From: Polytrichum commune
Taxonomy: Eukaryota > Streptophyta > Polytrichopsida > Polytrichales > Polytrichaceae
Reading direction: 5' to 3'
DNA: 64,000 bases
Assembly: GCA_950295325.1 (NCBI GenBank)
Contig: OX485807.1
Location: 51,264,796 to 51,328,795 of the forward strand
Program-made: the position numbers and the translations under genes
Shown here: in pieces, positions 33,164 through 44,583 of the stretch
How positions within the stretch are numbered: the first letter of the stretch is position 1
Layout: every line of letters starts with the position of its first letter
Notes under the pieces: generated by a model
Databases searched by the model: none
Told to the model about the DNA's origin: nothing
What the model saw: only the letters and a program-made list of their open reading frames with translations

Positions 33164-34139
33164 TGTCGTGCACCTCTCCATGAGGAGTGCCCGAAACACC
33201 ATGGGCACAAGGGGGACCCCGGAGTGACACCCGGGACTTGTGGCGCCGTTGGTGAGAGGGCCCAAGTGATCCTAGTGTGGGTGAGGGCCCCGGGCGTTGG
33301 GAACGCCTCCCACCCACGAAGACTAGGAGGCACAAGGGTAAGGCCATGAGCTATGCGTAGCTCATGGCGTGGTGATTCTAGAATGCTCAAGAACACCTCA
33401 ATCAGAGGTGTGAGCTAGGAGTTATGGCCATTTGAGTGGGGCGCTGTCCCGGGACAGCGCCCTGATACAGCAGTGCCTGGGAGTGATTCCCGGGACTGCC
33501 AAGGTTCAAACAGGCATAACGTCGTCAGTACTTGCCTGAATGGGGCAAGTGAAGAGTTCATCGGCATCTACGTGAAACGTAGATGAGGATGGAGTGGTTT
33601 CTTGTTAGCATCGCACATAATACAAGGAAGGTATGATGGTCTGAAGCTGCTGGGGGCTTCTAGGCCCAGCGGCTAAGGGAAAGTGTCCACTTGGCCCCAA
33701 CTCTTGGTAGAGAGACAAGAGGTTGGTTGACGGTGGGGTAGAGGTCCCGCGTAGAGTCCTAGAGGCTTATATGGGTGAGGTGGTGTGGCCTCACCCACCC
33801 GAGGCCGAACGGCACGGCCTCCATGGGCTTTGGCCCATTGTGAGGCCATAGTTGCCTAGTATGGTTCGGGTTGTTGTAGTGTTGCTCCGGCAACGCGATG
33901 ATCAACATAACATTGGACTTCCATGGATGGAAGTCCACATCTAAGGGTTGGTTACCGATTAAAGGGGTGAGTCCCGAAATCAAAGTAGGAGGGTTGGTTC
34001 CCCTCCTATGAACTAATGGTCCGGGGTTAGAGGAGCTAACCATTAGCATGGCGGTATGCGAAGGGTTAGCGACTCGTAACCTTTGCTAGAATCGAAAATT
34101 GGCAAGATGGTCAAGGGGGAGCTAGCAAGGGTTGCGACA
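33164..34139 (+). repeat. 3' LTR of element 2
   Basis: Begins TGTCGTGCACC after the polypurine tract GGTGGGGGTGAG and ends GTTGCGACA. GAACC follows. Confidence 0.9.
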
Positions 34140-35403
34140 GAACCAAGCGCCAGTCGCGGCAGGTGCATGAGTGTTCTAGACCATTCCGTTACTGCTGATC
34201 GGTGTGATCCACCTCCAAGTCACGGCAAGTGGAAGGCGTAAACCAGAACTCTCCCCCTACTATTGGACATGTCTATCCACTGCTGCTCATTGTCGGTTCC
34301 TAGTTGGACGGAGTAAGTGGGGAAGAACCTACCGTGTGTGTGGAACTTCCCTTGCCCAACAACCCCACGGTGGGGTTCTTTCCCCTTGCTCGGCCAATCC
34401 TTTCCTCCTTTCCGCGCTTAAGATTCCTCCGCCCATCACCTGCTCACACATGGGCGTTTTAACCACACGCACCTCGGGGTATTACTGACCCCTTGTCCTA
34501 TCACGGAATACTAACCTACACAATGATAGGGAATGGCGGAAAACTCGGAAACCTCAAGTACGGAAAAGAGGGACCACTTGCATTACACATGTATTCAAGA
34601 CTCAACTCGAACCGAAGGTGGAGTAAAGCATAAGGTATGAATTGAACAAAAGAACACTTGCATTGCAAAATGATGAGAGAAACACCGAAGTGTTCTCCCT
34701 TAAAAACCAAACTAACACCCACATGTCATGGTTTCCATGCTGGAAATCGCGGGCCACGTGGCAGTCTTGACAATCCGCCTCATGGAGAGGTCAAAACCCA
34801 AACAAAGAAAATGACGAGGCGCACAACTCGGGGCCAACTAACTACTTGCCCAAAACAAACCAAAATGGAATCCTAACTAAAATCTACTCCTTATCCTTCC
34901 GCTTCTTCAACTTGGCTTCCTTCTTATTCTGCTTCCGCTCCTCGCGGCGGTCCGCGCCGTCCGTTGCCAAAAATGGAGCACGTGGTGGCGCCACTTGCAC
35001 ATCGTGAGCATTCGGCGCGGAAATCACTCCCACGCGGTCCACCGTTTCCGCAACGTCCGGTGCCAGTGGGGCGGATAGTTGGTTGTCCGGCGGAAATTCC
35101 GGAGCAAGAATGGCAAGTGGCGGCGGATCCCGGACAACCACTTGGAAGTCCGTAGCAAGGGTTGGAGTTAAGACATCGGCCACGTGGCAATCACCCAAGG
35201 TTTCCTCTCCAACCGCGGAGGAAACTGGAATGGCATTGGGAACTAACACCTCCGTGGTGGAAACCGGGAGGGTCGTGATCGCCGTGATGTCCTCCACCTG
35301 GTCCACCTCTTCCGCATGTTGGTTCCCACCTTCCACCGCGGCACCTTGAATTTCCACCATGTCATGAGGGGTCAAGTCGGAGTAGCCAGATGAAGACTCC
35401 CTC
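34140..35403 (-). other. Block C continued
   Basis: Resumes with the duplicated GAACC and runs to the copia insertion. Positions 34145-34883 hold no gene I can support; there are several pyrimidine-rich runs. The coding tail at 34884-35403 is described separately. Confidence 0.6.
34884..35403 (-). CDS. C-terminal part of an unrecognised protein in block C
   Basis: The minus frame ends at 34884 with a Lys/Glu/Arg tail (RREERKQNKKEAKLKKRK) after a long Val, Pro, Ala and Asp-rich, low-complexity stretch. At its 5' side it meets the copia element exactly. Counting the CCCTC duplication once, it continues upstream into 41635-41842. I know no domain in it. It may be an accessory or gag-like frame of element C, or a captured host gene tail. 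Confidence 0.5.
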
Positions 35404-35595
35404 TATTGGAAGATAGTGTTAGGTTGCAACGGTGACATTGTCCCATATGGGTTGTCTACGCTGGTCCTAACCCATACATATAAATAAAGGCATAAGGGGA
35501 GGAACTAATCACTCTCTCCATTGTATGCAATCCTTGTGTGTTGTGTTCTACCTTTCTACGCTGATGTCTTTGCTTTCTCCTCTCATTTCCCAATA
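35404..35595 (+). repeat. 5' LTR of the copia element
   Basis: TATTGGAAGATAG to TTTCCCAATA. A short ATATAAATAAA motif lies inside and could be the TATA region. Confidence 0.9.
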
Positions 35596-35609
35596 GGTTA
35601 TGGGCCCAC
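35596..35609 (+). promoter_or_regulatory. Half-tRNA primer-binding site
   Basis: GGTTATGGGCCCAC abuts the LTR. It is complementary to the anticodon stem-loop of initiator tRNA-Met, not its 3' end. Drosophila copia and Volvox Osser are known to use this internal, half-tRNA priming. Confidence 0.85.
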
Positions 35610-35850
35610 TTTGCTTTAGAGCTTAGAGATCAACTTAGGAGGAGGTAGGAGAGAGCCGGATCTGATCGGAGGCGATTTGGAGGTGTTTCAAGCTTTTGGT
35701 GGAGTTTTGGAGTTTTGGAGCACTTTTGGAGCGCCTTGGAGCATTCTTGGACACTTGGACCAGCGTGGAGGACACCTTAGGTTGAGGTTCATTGTATCTT
35801 GAGTGTTTATGTGAGATCGATTCGCATTTTGAGGGTTTGAGGTGATTAGA

Positions 35851-36290
35851 GTTCCAAAAGGCTTAGTTGTGGCTTTTTGATGGTTATATAGTTATTAAGC
35901 TTAGTTTTGGAATGGAAAGGTGCTGACTTGAGAGATCCATCCATTCAAGACTAACTTTGAGGTGTTTTGAGTTCCAAAAGGCTTAGTTGTGGCTTTTTGA
36001 TGGTTATCTAGTTATTTGGCTTAGTTTTGAAGTGGAAAGGTGCTGACTTGAGAGATCCATCCATTCAAGACTAACTTTGAGGTGTTTTGAATTCCAAAAG
36101 GCTTAGTTTTGGCTTTTTGATGGTTATATAGTTATTTGGCTTAGTTTTGGAGTGGAAAGGTGCTGACTTGAGAGATCCATCCATTCAAGACTAACTTTGA
36201 GGTGTTTTGAGTTCCAAAAGGCTTAGTTTTGGCTTTTTGATGGTTATATAGTTATTTGGCTTAGCTTTGGAGTGGAAAGGTGTTGACTTG
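35851..36290 (+). repeat. 120-bp tandem repeat in the copia leader, 3.7 copies
   Basis: TTCCAAAAGGCTTAG recurs at 35852, 35972, 36092 and 36212, exactly 120 bp apart, with few differences between units. The array lies between the primer site and the gag start. Confidence 0.92.
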
Positions 36291-36406
36291 AGTGTGTGAG
36301 AACCTTGAATTAATTCCAAAGTTTAAAATCAAATTCTAAATTTTTCGAGGGTTTTTTAGCCGTCGTGGTACATCAAGTGAGTGGGAGCTTGCATTTGAGT
36401 TGCAAA

Positions 36407-37642
36407 ATGGGTTCTAGTGAGGGCGATGGCCACATCACGCTCGACAAGTTCGGCGGCGACAACTTCAACCTCTACAAGTTCAAGTTGGAGATGGTGATGT
36501 CCACCAAAGACCTTTGGGAGATCGTGGAGGGTTCGGAGTTGCCGCCACCGTCCACGGCGAGCGACGAGGTCAAGAAGGCGTACGAGCGTCGATGCAAGAA
36601 AGCCTTCGCCATCATTGCCACGAGTTTGGTGGACAAGGAGTTGGCGCACATCAAAGGGTGTAAAGGACCGGCGGAAGCGTGGAAGACGTTGTGCAACATC
36701 CACGAAACCAAAAGCTTGTCCAACATCTTGTTCATTAGGCGGAAGTTTTTCACCATCAAGATGGACGAAGGCGCCGACATCCTCGACCACATCAACAAGG
36801 TAAAATCTCTCGCCGACCAACTCACATGCTTGGAGGTGCCAATGAAGGACGAGGATGTGGTCATGACCTTGCTCGATAGCCTACCGCCTTCATTCGACCA
36901 TTTGATCACGGCGTTGGAGACGCGCCCCATGAAGGAGCTCACGTTGGATTTCATCACCGCACGTCTCATGCACGAGGTGTCCAAGAGGAAGGAGAAGGAG
37001 CCTCAAGGAGACGATGCGGCCATGTTGTCCCGCCAACCTCGCACGTTCCACAACAACGAGAGGCGAGGTGACGGCCCGAGGTGCTACAATTGTGGTAAGT
37101 TGGGTCACCTTGCTCGCAATTGTCGATTGAAACGCAAGGTGAATGCCAACATCGCGAGATCGAGCGATGATTTTGCATTTGTTGCGAGAGATGGGGCATC
37201 TAAAACCTCCACCACTAGATGGATAGTTGATTCGGGGGCCTCGAACCACATGACACCGCATAAGCAATTTTTCGACACGTACGAATCCATTTCGGGCCGT
37301 AAAGTGTTTATGGGTGACAATGGCATCGTAGAGGTCTTAGGCAAAGGGTCCATTCTAGTGGAAACACGTGTGAAGGGTCGTGCACGGAGCATTAGAATGC
37401 ACGACGTGCTTCACGTGCCCGACTTGCATTCCAACTTGCTTTCGGTGAGCAAACTCATATCGCGGGGTTTTAAAGTGCATTTCAACACGTTGGGATGCGT
37501 GGTGAGGGCGAGCAACGGCGAGATCTTGGCCGTGGCGTCGTTGGAGTCCAATTTGTACCAATTGGACACGAAGGTGATGCATGAGGCCGAAACGAGTTCT
37601 TTGGCGCATTCGGAGGCCAACTCGCATCCTTTGGAGCTTTGA
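36407..37642 (+). CDS. Copia gag and protease, ended by a nonsense codon
   Basis: I start at the ATG at 36407 (MGSSEGDGHITL); the open frame upstream begins at a GTG. Residues about 10-200 are copia-type gag. A CCHC zinc knuckle CYNCGKLGHLARNC lies near residue 226 and the protease motif IVDSGASNHM near 273. The frame halts at TGA (37640-37642) where copia proteins have the Trp of the WHxRLGH integrase-proximal motif; HKRLGH follows at once in frame. It is thus a TGG to TGA change. Confidence 0.9.
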   Translation: MGSSEGDGHITLDKFGGDNFNLYKFKLEMVMSTKDLWEIVEGSELPPPSTASDEVKKAYERRCKKAFAIIATSLVDKELAHIKGCKGPAEAWKTLCNIHETKSLSNILFIRRKFFTIKMDEGADILDHINKVKSLADQLTCLEVPMKDEDVVMTLLDSLPPSFDHLITALETRPMKELTLDFITARLMHEVSKRKEKEPQGDDAAMLSRQPRTFHNNERRGDGPRCYNCGKLGHLARNCRLKRKVNANIARSSDDFAFVARDGASKTSTTRWIVDSGASNHMTPHKQFFDTYESISGRKVFMGDNGIVEVLGKGSILVETRVKGRARSIRMHDVLHVPDLHSNLLSVSKLISRGFKVHFNTLGCVVRASNGEILAVASLESNLYQLDTKVMHEAETSSLAHSEANSHPLEL

Positions 37643-39803
37643 CACAAGAGGTTGGGGCATCTCAACTCCAATAGCGTAAAATCGCTCCAAACCATGGTGA
37701 GCGGCATGGACGTGCAAGCGGTGCCGAACGACGTGCATTCGTTCGCGTGCGAAGGATGCGTCCAAGGCAAGCAAGCGAGGCGTCCGTTTCCCACGGAGGG
37801 AGGCACCCGCGCCACCAAGATCTTGGAGCTCGTGCATTCCGACGTGTGCGGGCCGATGAAAACGCCGTCCATCGGAGGGGCAAGGTATTTTCTCACCTTC
37901 ATTGACGATTTTTCGCGCAAGATTTGGGTGTATGTGCTCAAATCCAAGAGCGAGGTGTTGGCAAGGTTCAAAGAATGGAAAACCTTGGTGGAGAGGCAAT
38001 CGGAACACGTAGTGAAGGTCCTTAGGACGGATAACGGCGGGGAATACATTTCTAAGGCATTCGACGATTTTTTAAGCAAACATGGCATCGCACGCCAAAA
38101 TTCTTCACCTTACACGCCGCAACAAAACGGGATGGCCGAACGGGCCAATCGCACCATCGTGGAGATGGCGCGGTCCATGATTCATGCCCAACGCCTCGGC
38201 CACAAATTTTGGGCGGAGGCGGTGTGCAATGCGGTGTACGTGCGCAACCGGTGTCCCACGAAGGCCGTGGAAGGTAAGACGCCCGAGGAAGCGTGGAGCG
38301 GAAGGATGCCGCACGTGTCCCACATGCGCGTATTCGGTTGCGTGGCTTATGCGAAGGTGCCGGATCAAAGGCGAACGAAGTTGGACGCGAAGGGCGTCAA
38401 GTGTTTGTTCCTCGGATATTGCGAAGGCACGAAGGCGTACCGGCTCATTTGCTTGGAGACTAAGAAAATCATCAAGAGTCCGGACGTGGTGTTTTTCGAG
38501 GACAAAACGCATTTGGAGGATTGTCCAAGTGGGAGCATTGACGAAACACCGGCGGTCAAGGTAAACATATCCGCCAAATCGGACGTGGACGAGTCGGAGG
38601 CCAACGGCGACGATCCTTGGGAGGCGCACGAGGAGCCCGACATCGAGGAGGAGGAGGATGCGGAGGCCAATATTCCGGCCACGAAATCCACCCGTAGCGC
38701 GGAGGCATCGAAACTTGACTACGGTAAGAAACCCGCAACCAAAGCACCTCCACCACCGCAACATAGAAATGAAACCATGGGCCATTCTAGGTATCCGGAT
38801 AGGGCACGCAAACCGCTCGGGGAATGGTGGAAGAACCACATTCCGCCGCCCCAAGACAAAGAGCATGCAAACATGGCAACCATCGGGGAACCTAGAAATG
38901 TGAGAGAGGCCATTCAATCGAGTGATGCGAGCGAGTGGGAGTTGGCTATGCAAGAGGAGTTCGAATCTCTCATTGCCAACGGCACGTGGGAGTTAACTCC
39001 GTTGCCGAAGGGCCACAAGGCCGTGAAGTGCAAATGGGTGTTTAAAACGAAAAAAGATGCGAGAGGCGTGGTGGTTCGTTTCAAAGCAAGGTTAGTAGCA
39101 AAGGGGTGCTCGCAAGTGGAAGGCGTAGACTTTAGCGAAACCTTTGCACCGGTGGCCAAATTCAACACCATTCGAGTCATACTCGCATTGGCGGCGGCCA
39201 TGGGCTTGGAGATATATCAAATGGACGTCAAGACCGCATTCTTGAACGGCGAATTGGACGTGGTCATCTACATGGAGCAACCGGAGGGGTTCGTGCAAAA
39301 AGGCCGAGAGCATCTCGTATGCAAGTTGAGGAAATCGCTCTACGGATTGAAGCAATCCGGACGAGCATGGTACGAATGCATTCACGTGTTCTTCGTGAAT
39401 AGAGGTTTTACGAGGAGCCATGCGGATCACTCGTTGTATGTTCTACAAACTTGCGACTACATTGTGATTGTAATCATATATGTAGATGACCTCATCATCT
39501 TGGTAAGCAATGTGGACGTGATCAACGAATTGAAATCTAGCCTCGAGAAGGAGTTCGAGATGAGCGACCTCGGCGAATTGCATTTCTTCCTCGGAGTCCA
39601 TTTCGAGCGGGATAGGAGGACGCGCACCATCACCATGCATCAACGAAGCTACATCGAAACCATTTTGGAGCGATTCGGCATGAGTGATTGCAAGCCCATC
39701 TCAACCCCGCTCGACACCAAGACCTCATTGGCCAATCTTTCGGAGGAGGAATACGATGAGCATTCACACGAAATGAAGGACATTCCGTATCAAGAAGCGG
39801 TGG
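37643..39803 (+). CDS. Copia integrase and reverse transcriptase (5' part of pol)
   Basis: Continues in the same frame. The zinc-binding HHCC region ends CEGCVQGK. Catalytic DDE residues sit in HSDVCGPM, RTDNGGEY and QNGMAERANRT. A Pro/Asp/Glu linker follows, then the reverse transcriptase with KARLVAKGCSQ, QMDVKTAFLNGEL and the YVDDLIIL active site near residue 1026. The frame is cut at 39803 by a solo LTR. Apart from that and the upstream TGA, it is undamaged. Confidence 0.92.
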
Positions 39804-40776
39804 TGTCGCAACCCTTGCTAGCCCCCCTTGACAATCTTGCCAATTTTCAATTCTAGCAAAGGTTACGAGCGCTAACCATTCGCATTCCGCCATGCTAATG
39901 GTTAGCTCCTCCTACCCCGGACCTTATAGTTCATAGGAGGGAACCAACCCTCCTACTTTGTTTTCGGGACTCACCCCTTAATCGGTAACCCATTCCTAGA
40001 TGTGGACTTCCATTCATGAAAGTCCAATCCCATGTTGATCATCGCATTGCCGGAGCAACACTACAACAACCCGAACCATACTAGGCAACTATGGCTTCAC
40101 AATGGGCCAATGCCCATGGAGGCCTTGCCGTTCGGCCTCGGGTGGGTGAGGCCACACCACCTCACCCATATAAGCCTCTAGGACTTCACGCGGGGCCCCT
40201 ACCCCACCGTCAACCAACCTCTTGTCTCTCTACCAAGAGTTGGGGCCAAGTGGACATTTTCCTTTAGCTGCTGGGCCTAGAACCCCCCAGCAGCTTCAGA
40301 CCATCATAACTTCCTTGTATGATGTCTGATCATAACAACCAACCACTCCATCCTCATCTACGCTTCACGTAGATGCCGATGGACTCCTCACTTGCCCCAT
40401 TCGGGCAAGTACTGAGGAAGTTATGCCTGTTTGAACCTTGGCAGTCCCGGGAATCACTCCCAGGCACTGCTGTACCAGGGCGCTGTCCCGGGACAGCGCC
40501 CCACTCAAATGGCCATAACTCCTAGCTCACACCTCCGATTGAGGTGTTCTTGAGCATTCTAGAATCACCACGCCATGAGCTACGCATAGCTCATGGCCTT
40601 ACCCTCATGCCTCCTAGTCTCTGTGGGTGGGAGGCGTTCCCAACGCCCGGGGCCCTCACCCACACTAGGATCACTTGGGCCCTCTCACCAACGGCGCCAC
40701 AAGTCCCGGGTGTCACTCCGGGGTCCCCCTTGTGCCCATGGTGTTTCGGGCACTCCTCATGGAGAGGTGCGCGACA
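39804..40776 (-). mobile_element. Solo A-type gypsy LTR inside copia pol
   Basis: TGTCGCAACCC to GTGCGCGACA, 973 bp, with TSD GGTGG on both sides (39799-39803 and 40777-40781). No internal region. It results from recombination between the two LTRs of an inserted element. Confidence 0.92.
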
Positions 40777-41455
40777 GGTGGGGTCGTTGATGTACGCAAT
40801 GGTGGCCACAAGACCGGACCTCGCATTTGCGGTAAGCGTGGTAAGCCGGTATATGTCGAAACCGGGTCCAATGCATTGGACGGCGGTCAAACGGATCATG
40901 CGGTACTTGAAGGGCACCTTAGATATGAAGTTGCGCATCGGAGGCAATCATATTAACGTCAAAGTGTATTCGGATGCAGATTGGGCCGGCGATGTGGAAA
41001 ACCGTAGGTCCACGTCCGGGTACGTATTCTTTGTTGGAGAGGGAGCCGTTTCGTGGAATAGCAAACGGCAACAAACGGTGGCACAATCAACAATGGAGGC
41101 GGAGTACATGGCCATGAACCGATGCACGAGGGAGGCCATTTGGATAAGGCAATTAATGGAGGATGTAGGTTGTGTACAAGAGGAGGCCACGACCATCATG
41201 TGCGACAACCAAGGTTCTATGGCATTAGCTAAGAACCCAACCAACCATGATAGGTCGAAGCATATAGATGTGCAACACCATTTCATTAGAGAAAAGATTG
41301 AAAACAAAATTGTAGAGTTAGAATATTGTCCAACGCAATATATGGTAGCGGACATTCTAACAAAGGCTTTAGCGAGAGATAGGCATGAGGGTTTAAGTGA
41401 AATAATGGGGTTGGAGAACAATGCCACCTCGCAAAGTGGGAGTATTGGAAGATAG
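40777..41455 (+). CDS. Copia pol 3' part: end of reverse transcriptase and RNase H
   Basis: With one GGTGG removed the frame continues from before the solo LTR as GSLMYAMVATRPDLAFAV. The RNase H motifs YSDADWAGD, STMEAEYMA and DNQGSMALA follow, and the domain ends with VADILTKAL. The stop TAG (41453-41455) lies 11 bases inside the 3' LTR. Confidence 0.9.
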
Positions 41456-41634
41456 TGTTAGGTTGCAACGGTGACATTGTCCCATATGGGTTGTCTACGC
41501 TGGTCCTAACCCATACATATAAATAAAAGCATAAGGGGAGGAGCTAATCACTCTCTCCATTGTATGCAATCCTTGTGTGTTGTGTTCTACCTTTCTACGC
41601 TGATGTCTTTGCTTTCTCCTCTCATTTCCCAATA
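41443..41634 (+). repeat. 3' LTR of the copia element
   Basis: TATTGG to CCAATA, preceded by a polypurine tract AAAGTGGGAG, followed by CCCTC. Confidence 0.9.
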
Positions 41635-41876
41635 CCCTCTCCTCCGATGACGCAACTACCACGGAAAACAACTCCTTGCAACTAGCAATGAAGGCCTTCA
41701 TTGCTTTCAGGGTTGCGTCCATCTTACTCCCTTGATCCATGATGAAGGTAACCATCTTCGACCCGGAAACGTGGCCCGCGTTCTTCAATTCCGCGTCGAA
41801 CATCTTGGCTTTCCAACACACGTTCCCCGGGATTTGCACCATATCACCCAGTTTTTATACCGTAAGAGTGGTATCC
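41635..41876 (-). CDS. Upstream part of the unrecognised block C protein
   Basis: The minus frame runs from an ATG at 41842 through MVQIPGNVCWKAKMFDAELK, a Met/Lys-rich helical stretch and SCKELFSVVVASSEE, then meets the copia element. Joined across the single CCCTC it continues into 35403-34884. An in-frame TAA lies a few codons above the ATG. Total length would be about 240 residues. Function unknown. Its 5' side is cut at 41876 by element 3. Confidence 0.5.
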
Positions 41877-42849
41877 TGTCGCGCACCTCTCCATGGGGAA
41901 TGCCCGAAACACCATGGGCACAAGGGGGACCCCGGAGTGACACCCGGGACTTGTGGCGCCGTTGGTGAGAGGGCCCAAGTGATCCTAGTGTGGGTGAGGG
42001 CCCTGGGCGTTGGGAACGCCTCCCACCCACGGACACTAGGAGGCACAAGGGTAAGGCCATGAGCTATGCGTAGCTCATGGCGTGGTGATTCTAGAATGCT
42101 CAAGAACACCTCAATTGGAGGTGTGAGCTAGGAGTTATGGCCATTTGAGTGGGGCGTTGTCCCGGGACAGCGCCCTGGTACAGCAGTGCCTGGGAGTGAT
42201 TCCCGGGACTGCCAAGGTTCAAACAGGCATAACTTCCTCACCACTTGCCCTAATGGGGCAAGTGAGGAGTCCATCGGCATCTACGTGAAGCGTAGATGAA
42301 GATGGAGTGGTCAAGTGCTGCATCAGACATCACAAAAGGAAGTTATGATGGTCTGAAGCTGTGGGGGCTTCTAGGCCCAGCGGCTAAGGGAAAATGTCCA
42401 CTTGGCCCCAACTCTTGGTAGAGAGACAAGAGGTTGGTTGACGGTGGGGTAGGGGCCCCGCGTGAAGTCCTAGAGGCTTATATGGGTGAGGTGGTGTGGC
42501 CTCACCCACCCGAGGCCAAACGGCACGGCCTCCATGGGCATTGGCCCAATGTGAGGCCATAGTTGCCTAGTATGGTTCGGGTTGTTGTAGTGTTGCTCCG
42601 GCAACGCGATGATCAACATAGGATTGGACTTCCATGGATGGAAGTCCACATCCAAGAAATGGGTTACCGATTAAGGGGTGAGTCCCGAAAGCAAAGTAAG
42701 AGGGTTGGTTCCCTCCTATGAACTATAAGGTCCGGGGTAGGAGGAGCTAACCATTAGCATGGCGGAATGCGAATGGTTAGTGCTCGTAACCTTTGCTAGA
42801 ATTGAAAATTGGCAAGATTGTCAAAGGGGGGCTAGCAAGGGTTGCAACA
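41877..42849 (+). repeat. 5' LTR of element 3
   Basis: 973 bp, TGTCGCGCACC to GTTGCAACA. The last bases differ from the usual GCGACA, a decay of the 3' tip. Confidence 0.88.
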
Positions 42850-42851
42850 CT

Positions 42852-42863
42852 TGGTATCAGAGC
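42852..42863 (+). promoter_or_regulatory. Primer-binding site of element 3
   Basis: TGGTATCAGAGC, two bases after the LTR. Confidence 0.88.
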
Positions 42864-43530
42864 AGGGTTCCAAATTTTGAGCTCGCACTTTGAGGGAAAC
42901 ATGGGTATCAAAAATGCAGGTTATGATGGTGAGCCCGGGGTTTCCAAAAGGTTGTGAGGCTCAAATTGGAACAAGGATCATATGCAAATGGAGTTTGACC
43001 ATACCATTGATTTTAATGGTAATGGTGGGCATGAGGGTGGATTCGGTGAGGAAAATGGAGGTGTCCTTTGAAGGGGCTCCCGCAAACCTCAAATAGTATT
43101 TGGGGCCTAGAATACCGAATGCACCCAAAACCTTGGAGGGTATTAATGTTGGATTGAAATTTCAATTCGAAATGCTTGGAAGGTATTGATGTTGGAATGA
43201 ACTTGGTGCTAATGAGGCACCCGGGGCCTCTTAAGGCCTATGTGCGCTATTCAAACGCACAAATGAAGGATACACCTAAAACGGACGAGCTTTCTAAGAA
43301 ATGCATCCTTTTAGGTGGGGTTTTAAAAGCGGGTGGTGGATGCCTTGTTTAAGTCCCCAAGGCTTCTTGAGGACATGGTGGGGATCATCAAGTTTGCAAG
43401 AGCATTGAAGCCGATGGTCCCAAAGAGAAGTTGGACAGCGCATCACCACAAAGTGGGTTTTAGCCGATATTGGTCCCAAAGAAATGGGCGAAAGTAGTTT
43501 GGCCCATTATACCAAGGCAAAACATAGTCG

Positions 43531-43795
43531 TGCCGCGGACGGAATGTTGGGAGGTGGGTTGATCCTACCAAGGCAATTCATGTTCGTGCCGCGGACAAAG
43601 TGTGAAAGGTGGCTTTGTGCTACCAAGGCAAATCATGTTTGTTCCGCGGACAAACTATTAGAAATTGGTTTTGTAGCACCAAACCAATTTGTCCCGCGAA
43701 CGGAATGTTTAAAGTTGGGTTTGCGGACCAAGCCAAGCCAAGTTGCCGAGGACGGAATGTTGGACGATGGCTTTGTGGCCAAGGCTAGTAGCCTT
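43531..43795 (+). repeat. 56-bp tandem repeat array in element 3
   Basis: About five units of the TGCCGCGGAC type; shorter than in elements 1, 2 and 4. Confidence 0.8.
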
Positions 43796-44583
43796 AAGCC
43801 GAGGCCAAGTCTCATGTGTTGACAAAGAGGCAAGCCATTCCTTCTTGAGCCCAAAACTCACAAGGGAGTTGGGGCTTGCCGATTGATAGAGCGGGCAAGC
43901 CCACCAAGGTGCGGTTTGGAAAGGGCGATCCGCATGAGACAAAGGAGGCCGCGATGCATGTAACCTTTCAACGTGGGACATTGGATTTTTGTCAAAATTT
44001 CACACCATGTGAAATAGATGAAATGCATGTCATTGTGAAGGCCGCCTTCTTTGAAACACACATGATAGATGTGAAGTGCAAGCCGGTGTGCTTGCGGTGC
44101 ATTATGATGTGTCATAATGGCAAAGAATTGAAGTTCAAATTAACAATGACTCCTATGGTAGGAGGACCTAAGTTGAATTTGGTCTTAATGGACCGAATGA
44201 AAAAAAAGAAAACATAATGGTCGTAGTTCAATTGGAGCAACTCCAAGGAACGTATGGGGAGGCTAGGAAAGATGGGCCTCCTCCAAACAACATTGGTGTG
44301 ATGTTGGTGAGATACAAGGATGTATTCACCAATGTGTTGCCCAAAAAAATTACCGCCAAAGAGTGAAAAATAACTTTGCTCAACGAGAGATTGAGTTCTT
44401 GAGGTATGTGGTGACAAAGGAAGTTGGTGGACGAACATGAAGAATGTCAAGGCAATCCAAAAGGAGAATTGGCCCTTGATTCAAAAGGGCTTAGGTCATT
44501 TGTTGGCCTAGCCAATTAGTACCACAACTTCATTCGAGAGTTTTCTAAGGTTGCTAGGACCTTATTCAACTTATTGAGGAAAA

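Larger units (their letters stand above)
26835..34139 (+). mobile_element. Gypsy element 2, complete, non-autonomous A-type
   Basis: LTRs 26835-27809 and 33164-34139, with TSD GAACC at 26830-26834 and 34140-34144. Its two LTRs differ at roughly fifteen positions by eye, so it is older than element 1. The interior has the same inherited lesions as element 1 and also holds a 410-bp MITE and a 40-bp LTR remnant. Confidence 0.92.
35404..41634 (+). mobile_element. Ty1/copia retrotransposon, near-intact, with noncanonical LTR ends
   Basis: Two 192-bp LTRs (35404-35595 and 41443-41634) with about two differences, TSD CCCTC on both sides (35399-35403 and 41635-41639). The LTR termini are TATTGG...CCAATA, not TG...CA. 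The gag-pol order (integrase before reverse transcriptase) is copia-type. A single reading frame of about 1,356 codons would result but for one TGA and a solo gypsy LTR inserted in the pol. Confidence 0.93.

Noticed and set aside
35851-36290. CRISPR-like regular repeats
   Set aside because: The 120-bp units are directly adjacent with no spacers, and the genome is plant.
37411-38953. Long minus-strand frames opposite copia pol
   Set aside because: They are shadows of the plus-strand gag-pol and show no domain.
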